Positions 10,891 through 23,290 of a stretch of 64,000 bases of DNA are shown one piece after another. Both the position numbers and the translations under genes were made by a program. The first letter of the stretch is position 1, and every line of letters starts with the position of its first letter. The DNA comes from Saccharina japonica (Eukaryota; Sar; Phaeophyceae; Laminariales; Laminariaceae), in NCBI GenBank assembly GCA_008828725.1, contig MEHQ01002721.1, positions 598,309 through 662,308 on the forward strand, given 5' to 3'. The notes under the pieces are model-generated. The model had not been told where the DNA came from. It searched no databases and worked only from the letters and a program-made list of their open reading frames with translations.

Positions 10891-11663
10891 CGCGCCCGAT
10901 ATTAAAGCTGTTGTGAGCTGTTGGGAGTTATTTTATCGTGTTTAGCTGTGGATGATACTGATTTGTTGCGAGTGTGTACGATCATGTTATAAATAGTTCT
11001 GGATATGATGTGATGTCGGGAGTTTGTACGAGAGCGTCTGTTGCTCTGTGTCTGAGGCCATTGATCTGTCGGGAGTACATATTATCCTGATTTGCTGTGA
11101 ACCTGAAACCTGGTATTGGTCCTGTTTAGAGTTGGGTGTTGAGTATGCCCGATAATGTGGTACTCTGGAGCTGTTACTGAATCTATTGCTGAAGTCGGAA
11201 GTATACGACTTCGTATATGTATGATGCTATGCTCTTTACCAGCTATTTTTTATTGTTGTACTTTGGATTGATCGCGACCCATCTGTCTCCGCCCTTTGCT
11301 TTCTTTTGTTGTCGGCGTTTGTACAGGGATTGGCGTCGCTGAGATTAAACATAAAATCACCTTGGCGCACGTGCCGACTTGATGCTGCGGCCCGGCCCGG
11401 CCCGGCAGTCCACGGAGCCGCCATTGTACCCCTCTCTGTTGAAATTCGTCGGACACCCCAGCAGTTGTTTGTAGGGTCTCCACGACATGGACTATTCTGA
11501 AAATCAGTCCTCGCTCGCTGCACTAGAAGAGAGTCCGCAGGGTGTAGTAGGTGGTGCAGGGGTGCAGGACGGTTTGGTACCCACCACCTCTGAAAATAGA
11601 CTGATTGTCACTTCATTTTCTTGTTTTTGTGTAAGTGTGTACATGTGCCGCAAGTCTCAAGGT
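10891..11663. other. Intergenic stretch, no feature seen
   Basis: No long frame with recognisable domains, no tRNA-like structure and no clear repeat were found in these ~770 bases. Sequence near 11,545-11,600 contains a short inverted pair (GGTGGT and ACCACC). Confidence 0.5.
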
Positions 11664-12177
11664 TACTCATGTTGTGCACGGCCGTAGTCATATGACCATA
11701 GACCCTCGCATCCCTACAATGCCGGGACGGAGCGCGTTGGGTTTTCACCAACCAGGCAGACATTGCTTGCACCAAGCGCGAAACGCCGTGAGGTATTGGG
11801 CGAGTCGCATGGAGGGTGAGCTGCATCCTGCTAAGAACCGCCTCTGAGGCGGACTTGCATATGGACGACAGCTTCAATGAGTTAATTTAATTTCTGGTGT
11901 GGCCACTTCCGGAGACAGCAATGGGTTTTACTATGTAACTGCCTCGCGGACGCCTTACCATATTAACACTACGTGATACGACCATTCCCCTTGTGCGGAA
12001 CAAGGTTCTCCACCCCGCACAAATGATCTACTCGACCGCCAGCTTTGGTGACCGCCAAAAAAAAAATAACAAAAAAAAACGGCACCCTGGTTGTCTAGCT
12101 CACGCAGCGAGTGGCGTGTTTTACAGCGTCGTTGCCAACCGACGCCAACCCAACCTATAAATATATCATATATTTAT
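11664..12177 (+). repeat. Full-length 514-bp interspersed repeat, family A long form
   Basis: It matches 41,993-42,505 in inverted orientation at roughly 97 percent. It starts TACTCATGTTGTGCACGG, includes the family A head (TAGTCATATGACCATAGACC, CGCATCCCTACAATGCC, GGGACGGAGC) and ends at an AT-rich palindromic ATATATCATATATT. Shorter copies at 48-57 kb are truncations of this unit at the tail side. A G-rich tract follows at 12,183-12,201. No coding frame is supported. Confidence 0.85.
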
Positions 12178-12330
12178 ATGACGGGGGGCGTCGGGGGGGG
12201 GGAATTGCTGTAGCTATTAATACTCTTGTGCAATAGCTATATATTAGTTCGTACCGGTGGTGCTGTAAACCTGGAAGAAAAAAAAACTTCCGCCGTTCGT
12301 CGAAGTTTCGAGTAACCATCGCATGTAGTT

Positions 12331-12455
12331 GCGGGTTGCGCCGCGAAAAGGCTTTACGTACTCGTGCGGCGACGGTAAAACAGTCCCCTGTAATCATATG
12401 GGTTGCACCACGAAAAGGTTTGACGTCCTCTCTGGGCAACGGTAGAACGATCCCC
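12331..12455. repeat. Two-copy tandem repeat of ~66 bp
   Basis: GGGTTGCGCCGCGAAAAGG and GGGTTGCACCACGAAAAGG head two consecutive units ending in AGTCCCCT and CGATCCCC. Downstream at 12,640-12,665 is a (CTGG)n microsatellite. The rest of 12,178-13,050 holds nothing else I can support. Confidence 0.7.
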
Positions 12456-13052
12456 CCTCCTTGTTCTTGTTCTTTTTTACAGGCAATAGTAGGTTGGTTG
12501 TTGTGGTGCGTCGCTCTGGCGCCAGGTCCAGATTAGATGTTTACCGTAGTTTGATATACAAAGTTATACCTGGTATGCAACAATATAGATTTTTTCATGT
12601 GGTAGGTGTGGGTATTCTGGGAACGTTGCCATGGCTTGGGCTTGGCTGGCTGGCTGGCTGGCTGGCTGTTGGAGCATCGCGGATGGATGGTCTCAGAAGA
12701 AGTAGTACGTGTGACGATGGTTATACTTCTTCGTGTACCGTACTCCAACGCGAACGAACGCAGACTGTACGGGCGGTATACTGCGAGGACCAAATGTTGT
12801 GTGTCCAGATTATCCACGTATGCTTGCTTGCTTTCCTGCTGCTGACAGCGTTGACAGTCTGTAAATTTAGATCAGGGCTCAAGGCGGCTCCGTTGTTGAC
12901 TGCGTCGCGATGCCGCCATTAGCTTAGGCTGCAGCAGCAGGATACCAGCACCCGAGAGGAATCGATGTTTGTTGTTTAGAAATGAAGGACTAGTAGCACG
13001 TAACGCGCCTGCGCGGACAGTGTGCCGTCAGTGCTGGGTATACGTAGCTATA

Positions 13053-13196
13053 ATAATATTATCACGTACATGCCTGTATCAAGTATCATGAGTTTCCACA
13101 TAATATTATCACGTACATGCCTGTATCAAGTATCATGAGTTTCTACGTGATATCATCACGTACATGCCTGTGTAAAGTATCATGAGTTTCCACGTG
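13053..13196. repeat. Three-copy 47-48 bp tandem repeat
   Basis: Units start at 13,053, 13,100 and 13,147. Each contains ATCACGTACATGCCTGT and AAGTATCATGAGTTTC. The third is slightly diverged (TGTAAAG for ATCAAG). Confidence 0.9.
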
Positions 13197-13347
13197 CAAG
13201 CGCGTGACGTATTGCTGACAAGCACCCAATGTTTTCGGACATGTTTTCCCACCTCCAACGCATGCATGCCGTGTGTGTTGTCTACCTGGAATGTATACTG
13301 GCTCGAGACACCTGGTGCGTCATCTCACGTTGCTTTTCGGCACTCTA

Positions 13348-13432
13348 TATATATCTTGATGGCGCCTCGAGCGTGGCGGTATTCCGCCTTGGATGTGTTA
13401 TTTCTTGCGCATACATCGTACCTCTTTTTCTA
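13348..13432. repeat. Dispersed ~85-bp repeat related to 15,528-15,610 and 25,318-25,400
   Basis: All three share ATCTTGATGGCGCC, GAGCGTGGCGGTAT, CCGCCTT and GATGTGTTATTTCTTG in order. The two later copies belong to the segmental duplication; this one is an independent, diverged copy. Confidence 0.75.
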
Positions 13433-13598
13433 GAACTGAATAAAAAAAGCTGTCTGTCTGTCCCATGAGAATCCCTCAGACAAAATTATTTCAAAACTGC
13501 TACACCCGTACCGCACGCAACAGGTCGATAGCCCTCGAGGAGGCGATCGTCATGGTCGAAACCATACCTAATGGGGTGCCCTGTGTTTGAAGTAATCA

Positions 13599-13866
13599 GG
13601 GTTGGCTGGACGCAAGCTACGATAGAGGTGTACCATGTTTTTTCTGAGCTCCTTACTTAAGGAGCGCCATATCTCACCGAAAAAATGATTTTGGAGGAAA
13701 ATAAAAGTGCTGCGGATGAGAAATATCATGACCGAAGTATACCCTGACACATATTTCGTCACAAGCATGAAATTCCGACGAATTTCGGTTAAGGAACCCA
13801 ATCGTTCAGAAAACGATTCAGCCAAAAAGTGCTACCTCTACCGTAGCACGCGTCGCTGCCAGCATC
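13599..13866. mobile_element. ~270-bp TIR element of the GCTACGRTAGAGGT family
   Basis: The left end has GCTACGATAGAGGTG (13,616-13,630). The right end has the inverted CTACCTCTACCGTAGC (13,832-13,847). Inverted similarity extends outwards through GGCTGG and GCTGGC. Related ends occur at 53,521, 54,853-54,872, 54,881 and 55,101-55,120. There is no coding capacity. Confidence 0.7.
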
Positions 13867-14029
13867 CCAAAAGGAGTGGCGGGCCGAGCAGCAGCAATCG
13901 CTCGCCCGAGGCCAGTCAGTGTCTAATTTCAAGTGGAATCGGATTCATGAAATTCATGTTTGGACAGCGTCACGCATTTATCTGTGCTGGGAGTAATCGG
14001 GTGGCGAAGGCTTTTCCCTTCGTCCCGGT

Positions 14030-14190
14030 CTCGCTTTCTCCCTCCCTCCCTCCCTCCTTCCCTCCCTCCCTCGCTCGCCCTCTCCCTCTCCCGCCTTCCG
14101 TCCCTCCCTCTCTCCGTCCCTCCCTCCGCGCCTCCGCCCCATCCCTACCACCCTTCCCTCCTCCCTCCCCCTTTGCTCCCTCCTCTCCTA
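14030..14190. repeat. CT-rich simple sequence (CCCT/TCCC)n
   Basis: A long pyrimidine-only stretch made of irregular TCCC units. A shorter one lies at 14,636-14,690. Between them are short repeated ATTCATCATTC and AAGCCGG-CGAATCAACCTA segments. No gene is evident in 13,870-15,000. Confidence 0.85.
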
Positions 14191-15009
14191 TTATTCCCTG
14201 TCACTCCTCGAACCAAGATGTCGCGACACAGCACATTCAACCCCTTGACAGACAGCGCCTTGACTGACACCATACTACTAGGTTTTAGTGTGAAAACACT
14301 CGACCCTACACCCTTGACAGCGCAAGTTTCCCTTGCTTAACCTGACATCATTGCTTTTAACTTGTCGGATATGTTTGGCGAAATTGTCCAATCATTCATC
14401 ATTCTAACATGTCGAATTTTTAAACTTTGAACCATTCGAAAATCAACCGCGCCAATTGGGTGCGTCCCTCCCTGAAATACTAAATATTTTTCAACCATTC
14501 ATCATTCGAAACTTTCAAACACAGCATCACAGCATCAAGCCGGCCGAATCAACCTAGAACTCGTTCCAAGCACAACATCAAGCCGGACGAATCAACCTAC
14601 GAGTACGAGCAGAGTCTTTCCAAGCCACAGCTTTTTTTCCCGCTTCCCTCTTTCCCTCTTTCCTCGCTCCGTCCCTCCCTCCCTGTGTGGGAACGCTTGG
14701 AATCTGTTCGATTTTGATAACCAATTAGCAACAAACATTTGTGTGGATACCGTTCCGGTCCAAGCGTTCCAAGCGTTCCAATGCCTTCTTCTTAGAGGAA
14801 TTAAGTTAAGACACGCCCTCAGTGTACTGTTAAAGGGACATTGCTCTACTGCCGTGGGAGTGTTACAAGCACCACGTCTGTTTACAAGCACCACGGCGGT
14901 GAAACACAGCATCAAGATGGGTAGCGTGCTTTCGTAAGGAGTTGTTTCTTTACGTTTAGCGCGGGCTGCATCATTGATTCTGCTCAACTGACAGTCCCGT
15001 GCTGGGCAC

Positions 15010-15330
15010 AGGTTTTGCCGCCGCACCCCACCCACCTTTACCGCCGCACCCGCCCTACCCCGACACAACAACACCAGCCACACCGCCCGACATCGTCCCG
15101 ACCAGTACACACACTCTTGTGGAATAAGCACGACAACCCGTTCTTGGCCGTGCAATACAATTTTTTTTTTTTTTTTGTCCATCCCATTTATTATCTTCGC
15201 CCTTCCTTTCTCTCTCCTCCCTATTAATAGTCGTAACTCAGATCCGGGGTCACAAAGTAGGCTCCTCTCCCTCCTCCCCCACTACGGTTCTTGCCTTGCA
15301 TTTTTATCGCGAGAAGACTTCAGCCTTTCC
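15010..15330. repeat. Older diverged repeat preceding duplication copy 1
   Basis: It aligns with 24,835-25,120 with many substitutions and indels, sharing GACATCGTCCCGACCAGTAC and ATTAATAGTCGTAACTCAGA. Similarity jumps to near identity at 15,331 and 25,121. The two neighbouring segments therefore have different histories, or were homogenised up to this point. Confidence 0.8.
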
Positions 15331-16825
15331 TTCCCTCGTCGACTCGCATCGAAGGGTGCCTACCCACGTTGGTATTGATAGGCGTTCAGCAGTTGATTCC
15401 ATTTTATTATATTTTTTGCAAATAAACTCGAAAGTCTGACCCACATGGGGTTCGACTCACGAAATCAACTCTAGTAGCATTCGAGGGTACACCTATTATT
15501 AGACCACCGGGGCGGCTCTTCGTACATTATCTTGATGGCGCCGTGAGCGTGGCGGTATATTCCGCCTTCGATGTGTTATTTCTTGAGCATACATACGTCG
15601 TATATACCAGGTATTAATTATGATTTTCGACGCACCAATAATATATCAAAGCTACAAGTGTAGTAGTAGTACTCGTGTACTCGTACGTACACACTGCTGC
15701 TAGTAATGCCGCGGTTGTGTTGTTTAATTTTAGGAAAATTGTCAAAAGGGGGTACTGTACATAAACCCCCACATTTTTCAGCAAAACGGGTGGTAGGGAA
15801 AACAGGTCCGCGGGGTGTGCCACCTTCCTCAAATTAAATAGGGCATTTGACAAAAAGGGGGACACCAATTTTCGCCGCCGGGTACGCCCATGTACTCTGT
15901 GAATCGACTCGAAATAAAAACCTGATTCGTTTTCCAAACTCCCATGGCATCTCCCTACCATCCACAGCGTTTTTTCTTTAATATGTTTAGCGGGGGAACG
16001 AGAGCGATCAAAGGGGGGGGGTGAATATATCCCCCTTTTTGGCATGCCTACGCGAGGGTATCCCCCTTTCCATCTACTAAGTTTGTAAATTCCTCCTTTT
16101 TGCCTTAACATCCCCCTTTTTGGCACATTACTGGGGGATGTCCCCCTTAGTGGTCAAAAAGACCACGGGTAAGTGACCACTCCATGTTTTGGTTGTTGTA
16201 GCACGCCCAACAAACGACGTCTAACGTCGAAAAGACCAACCCCCATACCCAGGCAAACGTGGTCAGCATATCAGCATACATACGTGATGTGCGTATCACA
16301 CCGGATGATTATGTGAGTACTGCCTGTATACTGCATACCATTATGAGAGAGGTCCTGTGACACGCACATCTGGTTCAGAATCGTGGTGTGCAGGTGTGGC
16401 CCTGCAAATCAATGCATTACATTGGTTGGCGCCCTGTGTCCTGTGGTCCCCACATATCACTAACATACGAGTACACGTAAATATGTTCCAAAGGATAGTA
16501 CTGTTTGGATACTGCATGCTGCTGTACGTAAATTTAGTAGGCCGTATACGTCTACATGTATATCAGGTACGTACCATGCCGTAGAGGAGAGGAGAGTCCT
16601 ATTATTGTATNCAGGCAGTGAACTGTTAAGCTGTTCGGTCACAAGTGATGGTTAGTATATGACTATGAGTATACCGTGAATGCGCTGGGCCGTTGGATTG
16701 GTGCTGACGACCACCTCTGTAACGAGAACCTCGCCGCCGGTGCTTGGTATAGTGTCCCCCCTTTAGTCACGATATATGGGGGTGTACCCCTTTTTTCAAA
16801 CGCCCAATTAAATAAAGGTAAATTG

Positions 16826-18270
16826 TCATTTGGGGGTATACCCCATGTTTTTACGTCCATTTGGGGGTAGGGTCGAAATTCGCCCGCGGAACGTGCTCCC
16901 GCGGGCCCAAACAGGCCTCAAACGCCATTCCGAAGGCCTACCGAGATGCCTGAAGCCCATGCCAAGCACGCACACAACTTTTTTNTTCTTCTCAGGCACG
17001 TACTTGGGCCTAACGGGACGGCGGCGCACGAGGGAGCAAGCGAAGTCCCCCCTTTGACCACATCTTGGGGGGGGATAACCCCACGTACCTACTAAATTTA
17101 TCTACTCCCCCCGATTGACCACTTTTTTCACCCCGATTGACCGAAACCATACCCCCTTTTGACCATCTGCGACAGCCTCAAAACCGACTACAGCAGTACG
17201 TGTCCACGTCACCGCCCAACAGCCCGAATAGACCACGGGGCGGAATACCCAGAACTTGCGAGTAGTCGGGATCGCTTGCCTCCCAAACTCTCGGCGGAAC
17301 TATATGAAAATCATTTTTTTTATAGACGATATGAAGATATCGGCTCTTCTGAGAAAACATGACGGTGATGGGAGAATCATAATACATTCGCGCAGTAGTT
17401 TCTCCGCGTATGAGTCGTGGGTCGTGGGTTGCTGGGCGCTTGGTGCTTTGGTGCTGGGTGCTGTGGTGGGGGCAAAGCGCCAGAAGCGGTGCCCAGACCA
17501 AATTGGCTCGACATGACAGGAAAGAGTTAGTCCACCTGACTCTACGGTCGAAGCCACTGGGTGTCTGTGCTGTGTGTTGGACGGCAGGCTGGTGTGTTTG
17601 AGAGAGAGGATCACCCGGCAACGAAGCACCAAGCACCCAGCAATCCACGACCCACGACTCATTCGCGGAGCAACTACGCGTATGTATTCTGATTCTCCCG
17701 TCACCGTCATGTTTTTCTGAAGAGCCGATATTTTCATATTTTCTCAGAAGAACCGATATCTTCATATCGTCTATAAAAAAAATGATTTTTATATAGTTCC
17801 GCCGAGAGTTTGGGAGGCAAGCGATCCCGACTACTCGCAAGTTCTGGGTATTCCGCCCCGGGGTCTTTTCGGGCTGTTGGGCGGTGACGTGGACACGTAC
17901 TGCTGTAGTCGGTTTTGAGGCTGTCGCAGATGGTCAAAAGGGGGTATGGTTTCGGTCAATCGGGGTGAAAAAAGTGGTCAATCGGGGGGAGTAGATAAAT
18001 TTAGTAGGTACGTGGGGTTATGCCCCCCCGAGATGTGGTCAAAGGGGGGACTTCGCTTGCTCCCTCGTGCGCCGCCGTCCCGTTAGGCCCAAGGACGTGC
18101 CTGAGAAGAAGAAAAAAGTTGTGTGCGTGCTTGGCATGGGCTTCGGGCATCTCGGCAGGCCTTCGGAATGGCGTTTGAGGCCTGTTTGGGCCCGCGGGAG
18201 CACGTTCCGCGGGCGCATTTCGACCCTACCCCCAAATGGACGTAAAACAAGGGGGTATACCCCCAAATGA
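16826..18270. mobile_element. 1.4-kb foldback/hairpin element, copy 1
   Basis: The arms 16,826-17,460 and 17,612-18,270 are inverted copies about a centre at 17,548, with only ~150 bp between them. The termini read TCATTTGGGGGTATACCCC on both strands. Each arm carries a cluster of short motifs of the form CCCCC-TTTGACCA (for example 17,047, 17,107, 17,131 and 17,152 in the left arm). Identity between arms is high. No transposase is visible and I could not find a target duplication. Transcribed, it would form a ~640-bp hairpin RNA. Confidence 0.9.
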
Positions 18271-18289
18271 ACCTCTCCCTTAAATAAAA

Positions 18290-18914
18290 GGGCAGCGGCC
18301 AAAAACAGGTACACCCGGTCCGTTCGGGGCCAAAAACAGGTACATACTAAAATCAAGTTTAAAACGCACCCCACGAACCTGCCGTTCCTTCCAACGCAAA
18401 GTAGAGTTTTTCCATGTTCTCTGTGCTCGCCCGGTGGCTACGTATACGAGGTAGCTGCTATTAATAATTAATAGTACGAGGAACGAACGTCTGCTGCTGT
18501 ATTCTCCCTTCTCAGCTTGCGACACCCTTGGTACTCCAAGTCAACCACAATCCCGAAGGGGAGCCTTCTATCTCGTGTTATTCCGGCGGAGGTGTCCAGG
18601 CAGATATGTGTGTCGCTCGAGTGGCGTGTGGTGCAAAGGGAGGACGGGGTCTCCGCGTACTTCGGCGTTTGTATAGGGGGCATAGGGCGGAACTATGAAG
18701 GGCCTCTGATTGGCTTAAAAGCGACAAAAAAAAGGGTGAAAGTCAAGCAGAGTAGACAAAATCAGGTATACCTGGGTTTTAAAGAGGCAAAAACAGGTAC
18801 AACGAATTTTGGACCAATGGCAGGGCACGTGGAGTGCGTTTTTTACTTTATTTTATGTATGTACCTGTTTTTGGCCGCAAACGGACCAGGTATACCTGCT
18901 TTCGGCCGCTGCTC
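18290..18914. mobile_element. Non-autonomous Mutator-like element, copy 1
   Basis: The 9-bp direct repeat TAAATAAAA flanks it at 18,281-18,289 and 18,915-18,923. The termini are inverted, GGGCAGCGGCC and (reverse strand) GAGCAGCGGCC. They are followed on both sides by AAAACAGGTA/TACCTG modules and GGTCCGTT/AACGGACC. The 9-bp duplication and GGGCA terminus match the element at 3,282-4,093, so the two belong to one family. The 625 bp encode no transposase. Confidence 0.85.
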
Positions 18915-19529
18915 TAAATAAAATTCCATTTTGATGCGCTGGCGAGACAAAAACCCTACGAGTACGGCCGAGTTACCGACCGAGCGACCGTCTCGGGCAA
19001 GGCCAGTGAATGTAGATGACGGCCATCATGTGGATCCGTGGTATAGGCAACGAGATGTTGCCCGAGGTCAACAATGGAGGCAACATCGAATGCGGGGTCG
19101 CCGCGGATGTTGGCGGGCGGTGGCTACGAGAGAGCGGGGAGAAAAGAGGAGCGTCCAAGCACGGGGTCAAACGCGCAGCACAACAGGCCGAGCCCGTAAC
19201 AATGCAACGTCAACGTACTATCATGTCCGCAAAAATAATGGTAGCCTTCCATTTGCGTCACATCGGTTTTGATTTGTCGCATGAAACTGCTACGCTTTTG
19301 ATCTGGAGAGTTCTTCACTTTCTGTTCCCTTATTCTTTTTTGGAACAACACTACACATTGTCGGATGGCAAGCATAATAATAATAAGCGATTTGAAAGTA
19401 ATACGTGTAATCGATCGATCCTTGTTTTTACGATCTACCACATTATTTTACTTTTGAGTTCACTTCCTCCATGAGAGTTTCCACGAAAGTTTATTTTTTA
19501 TTTCATGTTTAGTGAATTTTACTTCCCCA

Positions 19530-20220
19530 TTTGGTTCACTTATCTTCTTCGTAGGCCAAGTGAAAATTTTTACTCGACACCACACCTGCTGCTCTTTCAC
19601 GCCAACGTAACAACTATTTGGAGTTGTCTGCCAGCGAGTCAACTGACTGTTTGCAAAAGCGTTGTCGCAACTTGGTCTGTAAACATCACTACTGTGTAAT
19701 TGGAAAATTACGTGCAAACTAAGTATGCATGCTGCGGGCATAACTGAGCTATTTAAAAAAGAATCTGCCGACTGAGAACCCATTGTGTCTGGCTGAAAAC
19801 AACCGTACTGCTTTAAAAAAGCTTGTGCATACGTGTTGCCCTGTAGACAACTACTGTTTGAAAAAAAGTTCAGTGCAACTAGTCTGTCCAGTGCAGATCA
19901 AAATACTGTTTGCAAAGAATTGTTGCAACGTACGTTGTCTGACATAAGGAACAACTACGTGTTTAGAAAGGTTGTGCAATATAGTGTGCTTGCAGATAAC
20001 TATTCTGTTTGAAAAAGATGTGCCAAAACTGACTCTCTGTAGTACAACCACTACGTTGGTCTTGAAACAAACCTGTGCTGCAACTACAGTTTGTCTATAG
20101 ACAACTTACTGACTTCCGACACACGAAGTTATCTGTGACAACTACATGTCTGCGATAGCCCGTACTGTTTGGAAACCTGCCTAGCATAACTCAGCTGTCT
20201 GCAAGTACACTATTGATACG
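19530..20220. repeat. Decayed 42-bp minisatellite, copy 1
   Basis: It is positionally equivalent to 29,330-29,880. Fragments such as GTAGACAACTACTGTTTGAAAA remain, but units are disrupted by many small insertions and substitutions, in contrast to the near-identical flanks. Either true decay or a noisy consensus in this copy would explain it. Confidence 0.7.
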
Positions 20221-20915
20221 ACCTCGGACTCATGCCAGGGCCTAGCACAGGCGGGCAGGGTAAGGGAGCTGGAGCGCTGCTCATGGAGACATAAACCACG
20301 TAGTTAAGTATATATATATATATATATATATTATCGTCGGACCTCGCAGGCCGCCATCGAGGCGCAGCGAGCAAGTCAAGCAGTCAAGTCAAGCCAAGTC
20401 AGGGAAGTCCCAGCAAGCACGAGACCTCACAGATGGAGAAAGCCTCATCAAGTATATGAACTCCCTAATATATGAAACCGTCATCATACCTGCTGTATCG
20501 AGTACCAAGCACAATCAATATCCTCCCTGCTTTACAATCGATACTGTGCGACACCACACATCCGCAGTATGCATACCGAACAGGTGTACAGTCCCATCAA
20601 CTAATATCCTCCCTGCATGGTGAACAGTATGGCAATAAAGCATCACAATATCATAGCATGGTCACACCTCATAGCTGTCCCAAAAACCACAAATCATCAT
20701 CCCAAATCAATATCACACATTCCAAATTCACGTACCGAATGTGGACCATAATGTCCCAAAACCTCAAGCAAATTCCAAGTACCGAATACCACAAGATTAA
20801 CAAAAACCTCAAGCAAATTCAAAGTACCGAATGCCAGAAATTCAAGCACATTCGTTCAAACTCAAATACCAAGATTTGAACCATATTGGCTCAAACTTCA
20901 ACAATCTTCCAAAAC

Positions 20916-21680
20916 ACTCAGCTGCCGTAACTAGGGCATAAGGCCTCGGTAATCAGACGGTCATCAGCTCGGTGTCAACAGGTCGATACCTAGGTTGTGC
21001 CTCCAAGTAGGTCTACAAACTTCAGCAGACCTACAAAAATCTGACCATACGGACTCAACGGTTCGAGCCAACGTCTGCCAAGACGCCGACTAAGCTGCCA
21101 GCGTAACTAGGGCATAAGCCTCGGTTTAAATCATCCCACAGGTCATCAGCTCACGAGCCTAACGGTTCTCACAGGTCGATACAGGTTTGTCGTAGTTTAC
21201 CAACTTCGAGACCAAAAAATCCGCAAGCCTATGTGAGCCTCCAACGACTTCAACAATCTCCCAAAACACTCAGCTGCCGTAACTAGGGCATAAGGCCTCG
21301 GTAATCAGACGGTCATCAGCTCGGTGTCAACAGGTCGATACAGGTTTGTCCAGTAGTACCAACTTCAGAGACCAAAATCTAAACCATACTGGCGCAAACT
21401 TCAACAAATCTTCCAAAACACTCAGCTGCCGTAACTAGGTCATAAGGCCTCGGTGATCAGACGGTCATCAGCTCGGTGTCAACAGGTCGATACAGGTTTG
21501 TCCAGTAGTACCAACTTCAGAGACCAAAATCTAAACCATACTGGCTCAAACTTCAACAATCTTCCAAGACACTCAGCTGCCGTAACTAGGGCATAAGGCC
21601 TCGGTAATCAAACGGTCATCAGCTCGGTGTCAACAGGTCGATACAGGTCTGTTCAGTAGTGCTAACTTCAGAAACCACTG
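20916..21680. repeat. ~151-bp satellite array, copy 1
   Basis: Five units begin with CTCAGCTGCCGTAACTAGG or a variant at about 20,916, 21,092, 21,268, 21,420 and 21,571. Each contains GACGGTCATCAGCTCGGTGT or a variant and AACAGGTCGATA. The last units are about 151 bp; the first two are longer and more irregular. The equivalent array in copy 2 is 30,554-31,290. Confidence 0.85.
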
Positions 21681-22861
21681 CACGTTGCAAGAATCTCGAA
21701 ACTCTGAAAAATCCTCAATACAAATCTCAATACCGTACAATGTATTCTCGGAACTACCAGACCAGCCGTTATCATCATTGAATATCTCCCTGACAATCAA
21801 CAATACAGCTCCCGATCACGGTTTGACCAAGAACAGTATATCTGCACAGCAGTAACCTCTATTTTAATCAGTGAACAGCCAGAATTTTCAATGCCCGAAA
21901 ACCATCAACCAAAAACCACAACCCAACCTTAACCCCACCAGGCCAATCAGAAACTCATTCAAAATCCTCCATTCACGAATCCTCGTTCAATCAGTCAACC
22001 AGTCAATCAATGTATTTTCCGAACTATCAGAAAAGCCGCCCAGGCCAGACAGCCAGAGACGGTATCATCATTGAGATTGAATCTAAAACTAAAACAATAA
22101 ATCTCAAATGCTCATTCATACGCAAACGTAATTTATCCGACCGCGTGCTATGGTTTCAAGCTTACAGCAGTAGTTATTACGCCAACTTATCATCGGGGAA
22201 ACGTGATCTCCCCTTGCCACGAGTTGCTGGTATAATCAAGAACTATCGAGCGATTTCCACACAAGGAAAGCTCTGAAGTGCACTATTTTATCAACAAGCA
22301 ACAATGCCTCAAGAACAGCGTTTTAACCAACCAATAGCAGTGCGCGGAAAGACAAAACGCATTCATAAATATATTCATCAAGATTCGAATGGCGTGATCA
22401 GACAACAAGTGCAAGTGCATATTTCACATCGGCAACAAAGAGCACATAGTAACTGCTATATGATTACGTGTTTAAAGCACCTACTCCACTTGTACTCCTC
22501 CTGCTTTTACATAGCATTTGTGCTACATGATTGATGATCAGAACCATCTCGTACCTCCGAGCGAGCCTGCGCATAACAGACGTGTTCATATAGGGGCAGA
22601 GGGCAAGATGAGGGCGCGTCAAGACGCACACCAGAACATACAGCAAGTCAATCTGCAAGCTGCCTCAAAGGAGGTATTGCTCACTCTCGAAGCGGTATCA
22701 ATGCTCCACTCCATCGAGTATTCATATCCTTGTATTGCCACAACGCCCTCAGAAACTTTTGCCAACATTCGTACTATGACTACCAAACTCCAGATAACCT
22801 TATCTTGACGCAGTAGTACGTTCGCAGTTTTGCGTTGTACAACTTGCGTGTAGGCTCGACA

Positions 22862-23290
22862 GGACGGAGCACCTGCCTATGGATGAACATGCGGCGGGGA
22901 GTGGCGAGAATAATGTGAAAGACAAGCGTAGGCTGTGAGGAGCGTTACTACTCTCATGACAATACATAACAGATGTGGAGCATGCATGAGAGACCTCACC
23001 AAAACACACACTACATGTGCACGCCTGTGAGCGATCGTCGAGCACGCATAAGCGTATTGTGTATGCACGTATGCGAGCGTAACAGCTATAGTGACGACGA
23101 GCACCTGCATATGCATGAACGTGCGACGGGAAGCGGCGAGAATGATGGAAAATACCAACGTAGGCTATAAGGAGCGTTACTACTCTCCTGACAGGAACGT
23201 TACTATCACAACATATAATAGATGTGAAGCATGCATGAGAGACTTCACCAACACCCACACTAGGGCAAGCCTGCGCCTACGATCATGCAT
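22862..23290. repeat. Two-copy tandem duplication, ~235-bp period, copy 1
   Basis: Segments from 22,862 and 23,096 share GAGCACCTGC, GGCGAGAAT, GGAGCGTTACTACTCTC and GCATGCATGAGAGAC in order. A second pair, ~82-bp period, lies at 23,389 and 23,471 (CGTCGAACACGGCTACA). Both are repeated in copy 2 near 32,490 and 33,016. Confidence 0.75.

Larger units (their letters stand above)
145..10900 (+). mobile_element. Degenerate Ty3/Gypsy-type LTR retrotransposon with nested insertions
   Basis: Two related terminal blocks (about 145-570 and 10,457-10,890) enclose, in order, a gag-like region with a zinc knuckle, reverse transcriptase, RNase H, an integrase zinc-binding region, the integrase core and an integrase tail. 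The order RT-RNaseH-integrase is that of the Ty3/Gypsy (Metaviridae) type. Every domain is broken by frameshifts or stops, so this is a dead copy. Nested in it are a Mutator-like element (3,282-4,093), a 90-bp MITE (5,871-5,960), an inverted-repeat element (6,238-6,950) and a foldback (8,847-9,325). The outer boundaries are approximate because the LTRs have diverged. The stretches 2,460-3,270, 4,110-4,800 and 6,990-7,600 show no domain I recognise. Confidence 0.8.

Noticed and set aside
15436-15470. Possible polymerase III B box (GGGGTTCGACTCAC)
   Set aside because: No matching A box or cloverleaf at the required distance.
19016-19474. 152-codon frame in duplication copy 1
   Set aside because: In copy 2 small changes near 29,125 introduce a stop, and the frame has no recognisable domain.
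22010-22808. Three adjacent open frames conserved in both duplication copies
   Set aside because: Conservation is only due to the recent duplication. Of the few differences between copies in the first two frames, most change the amino acid, giving no sign of coding constraint. No domain was recognised.
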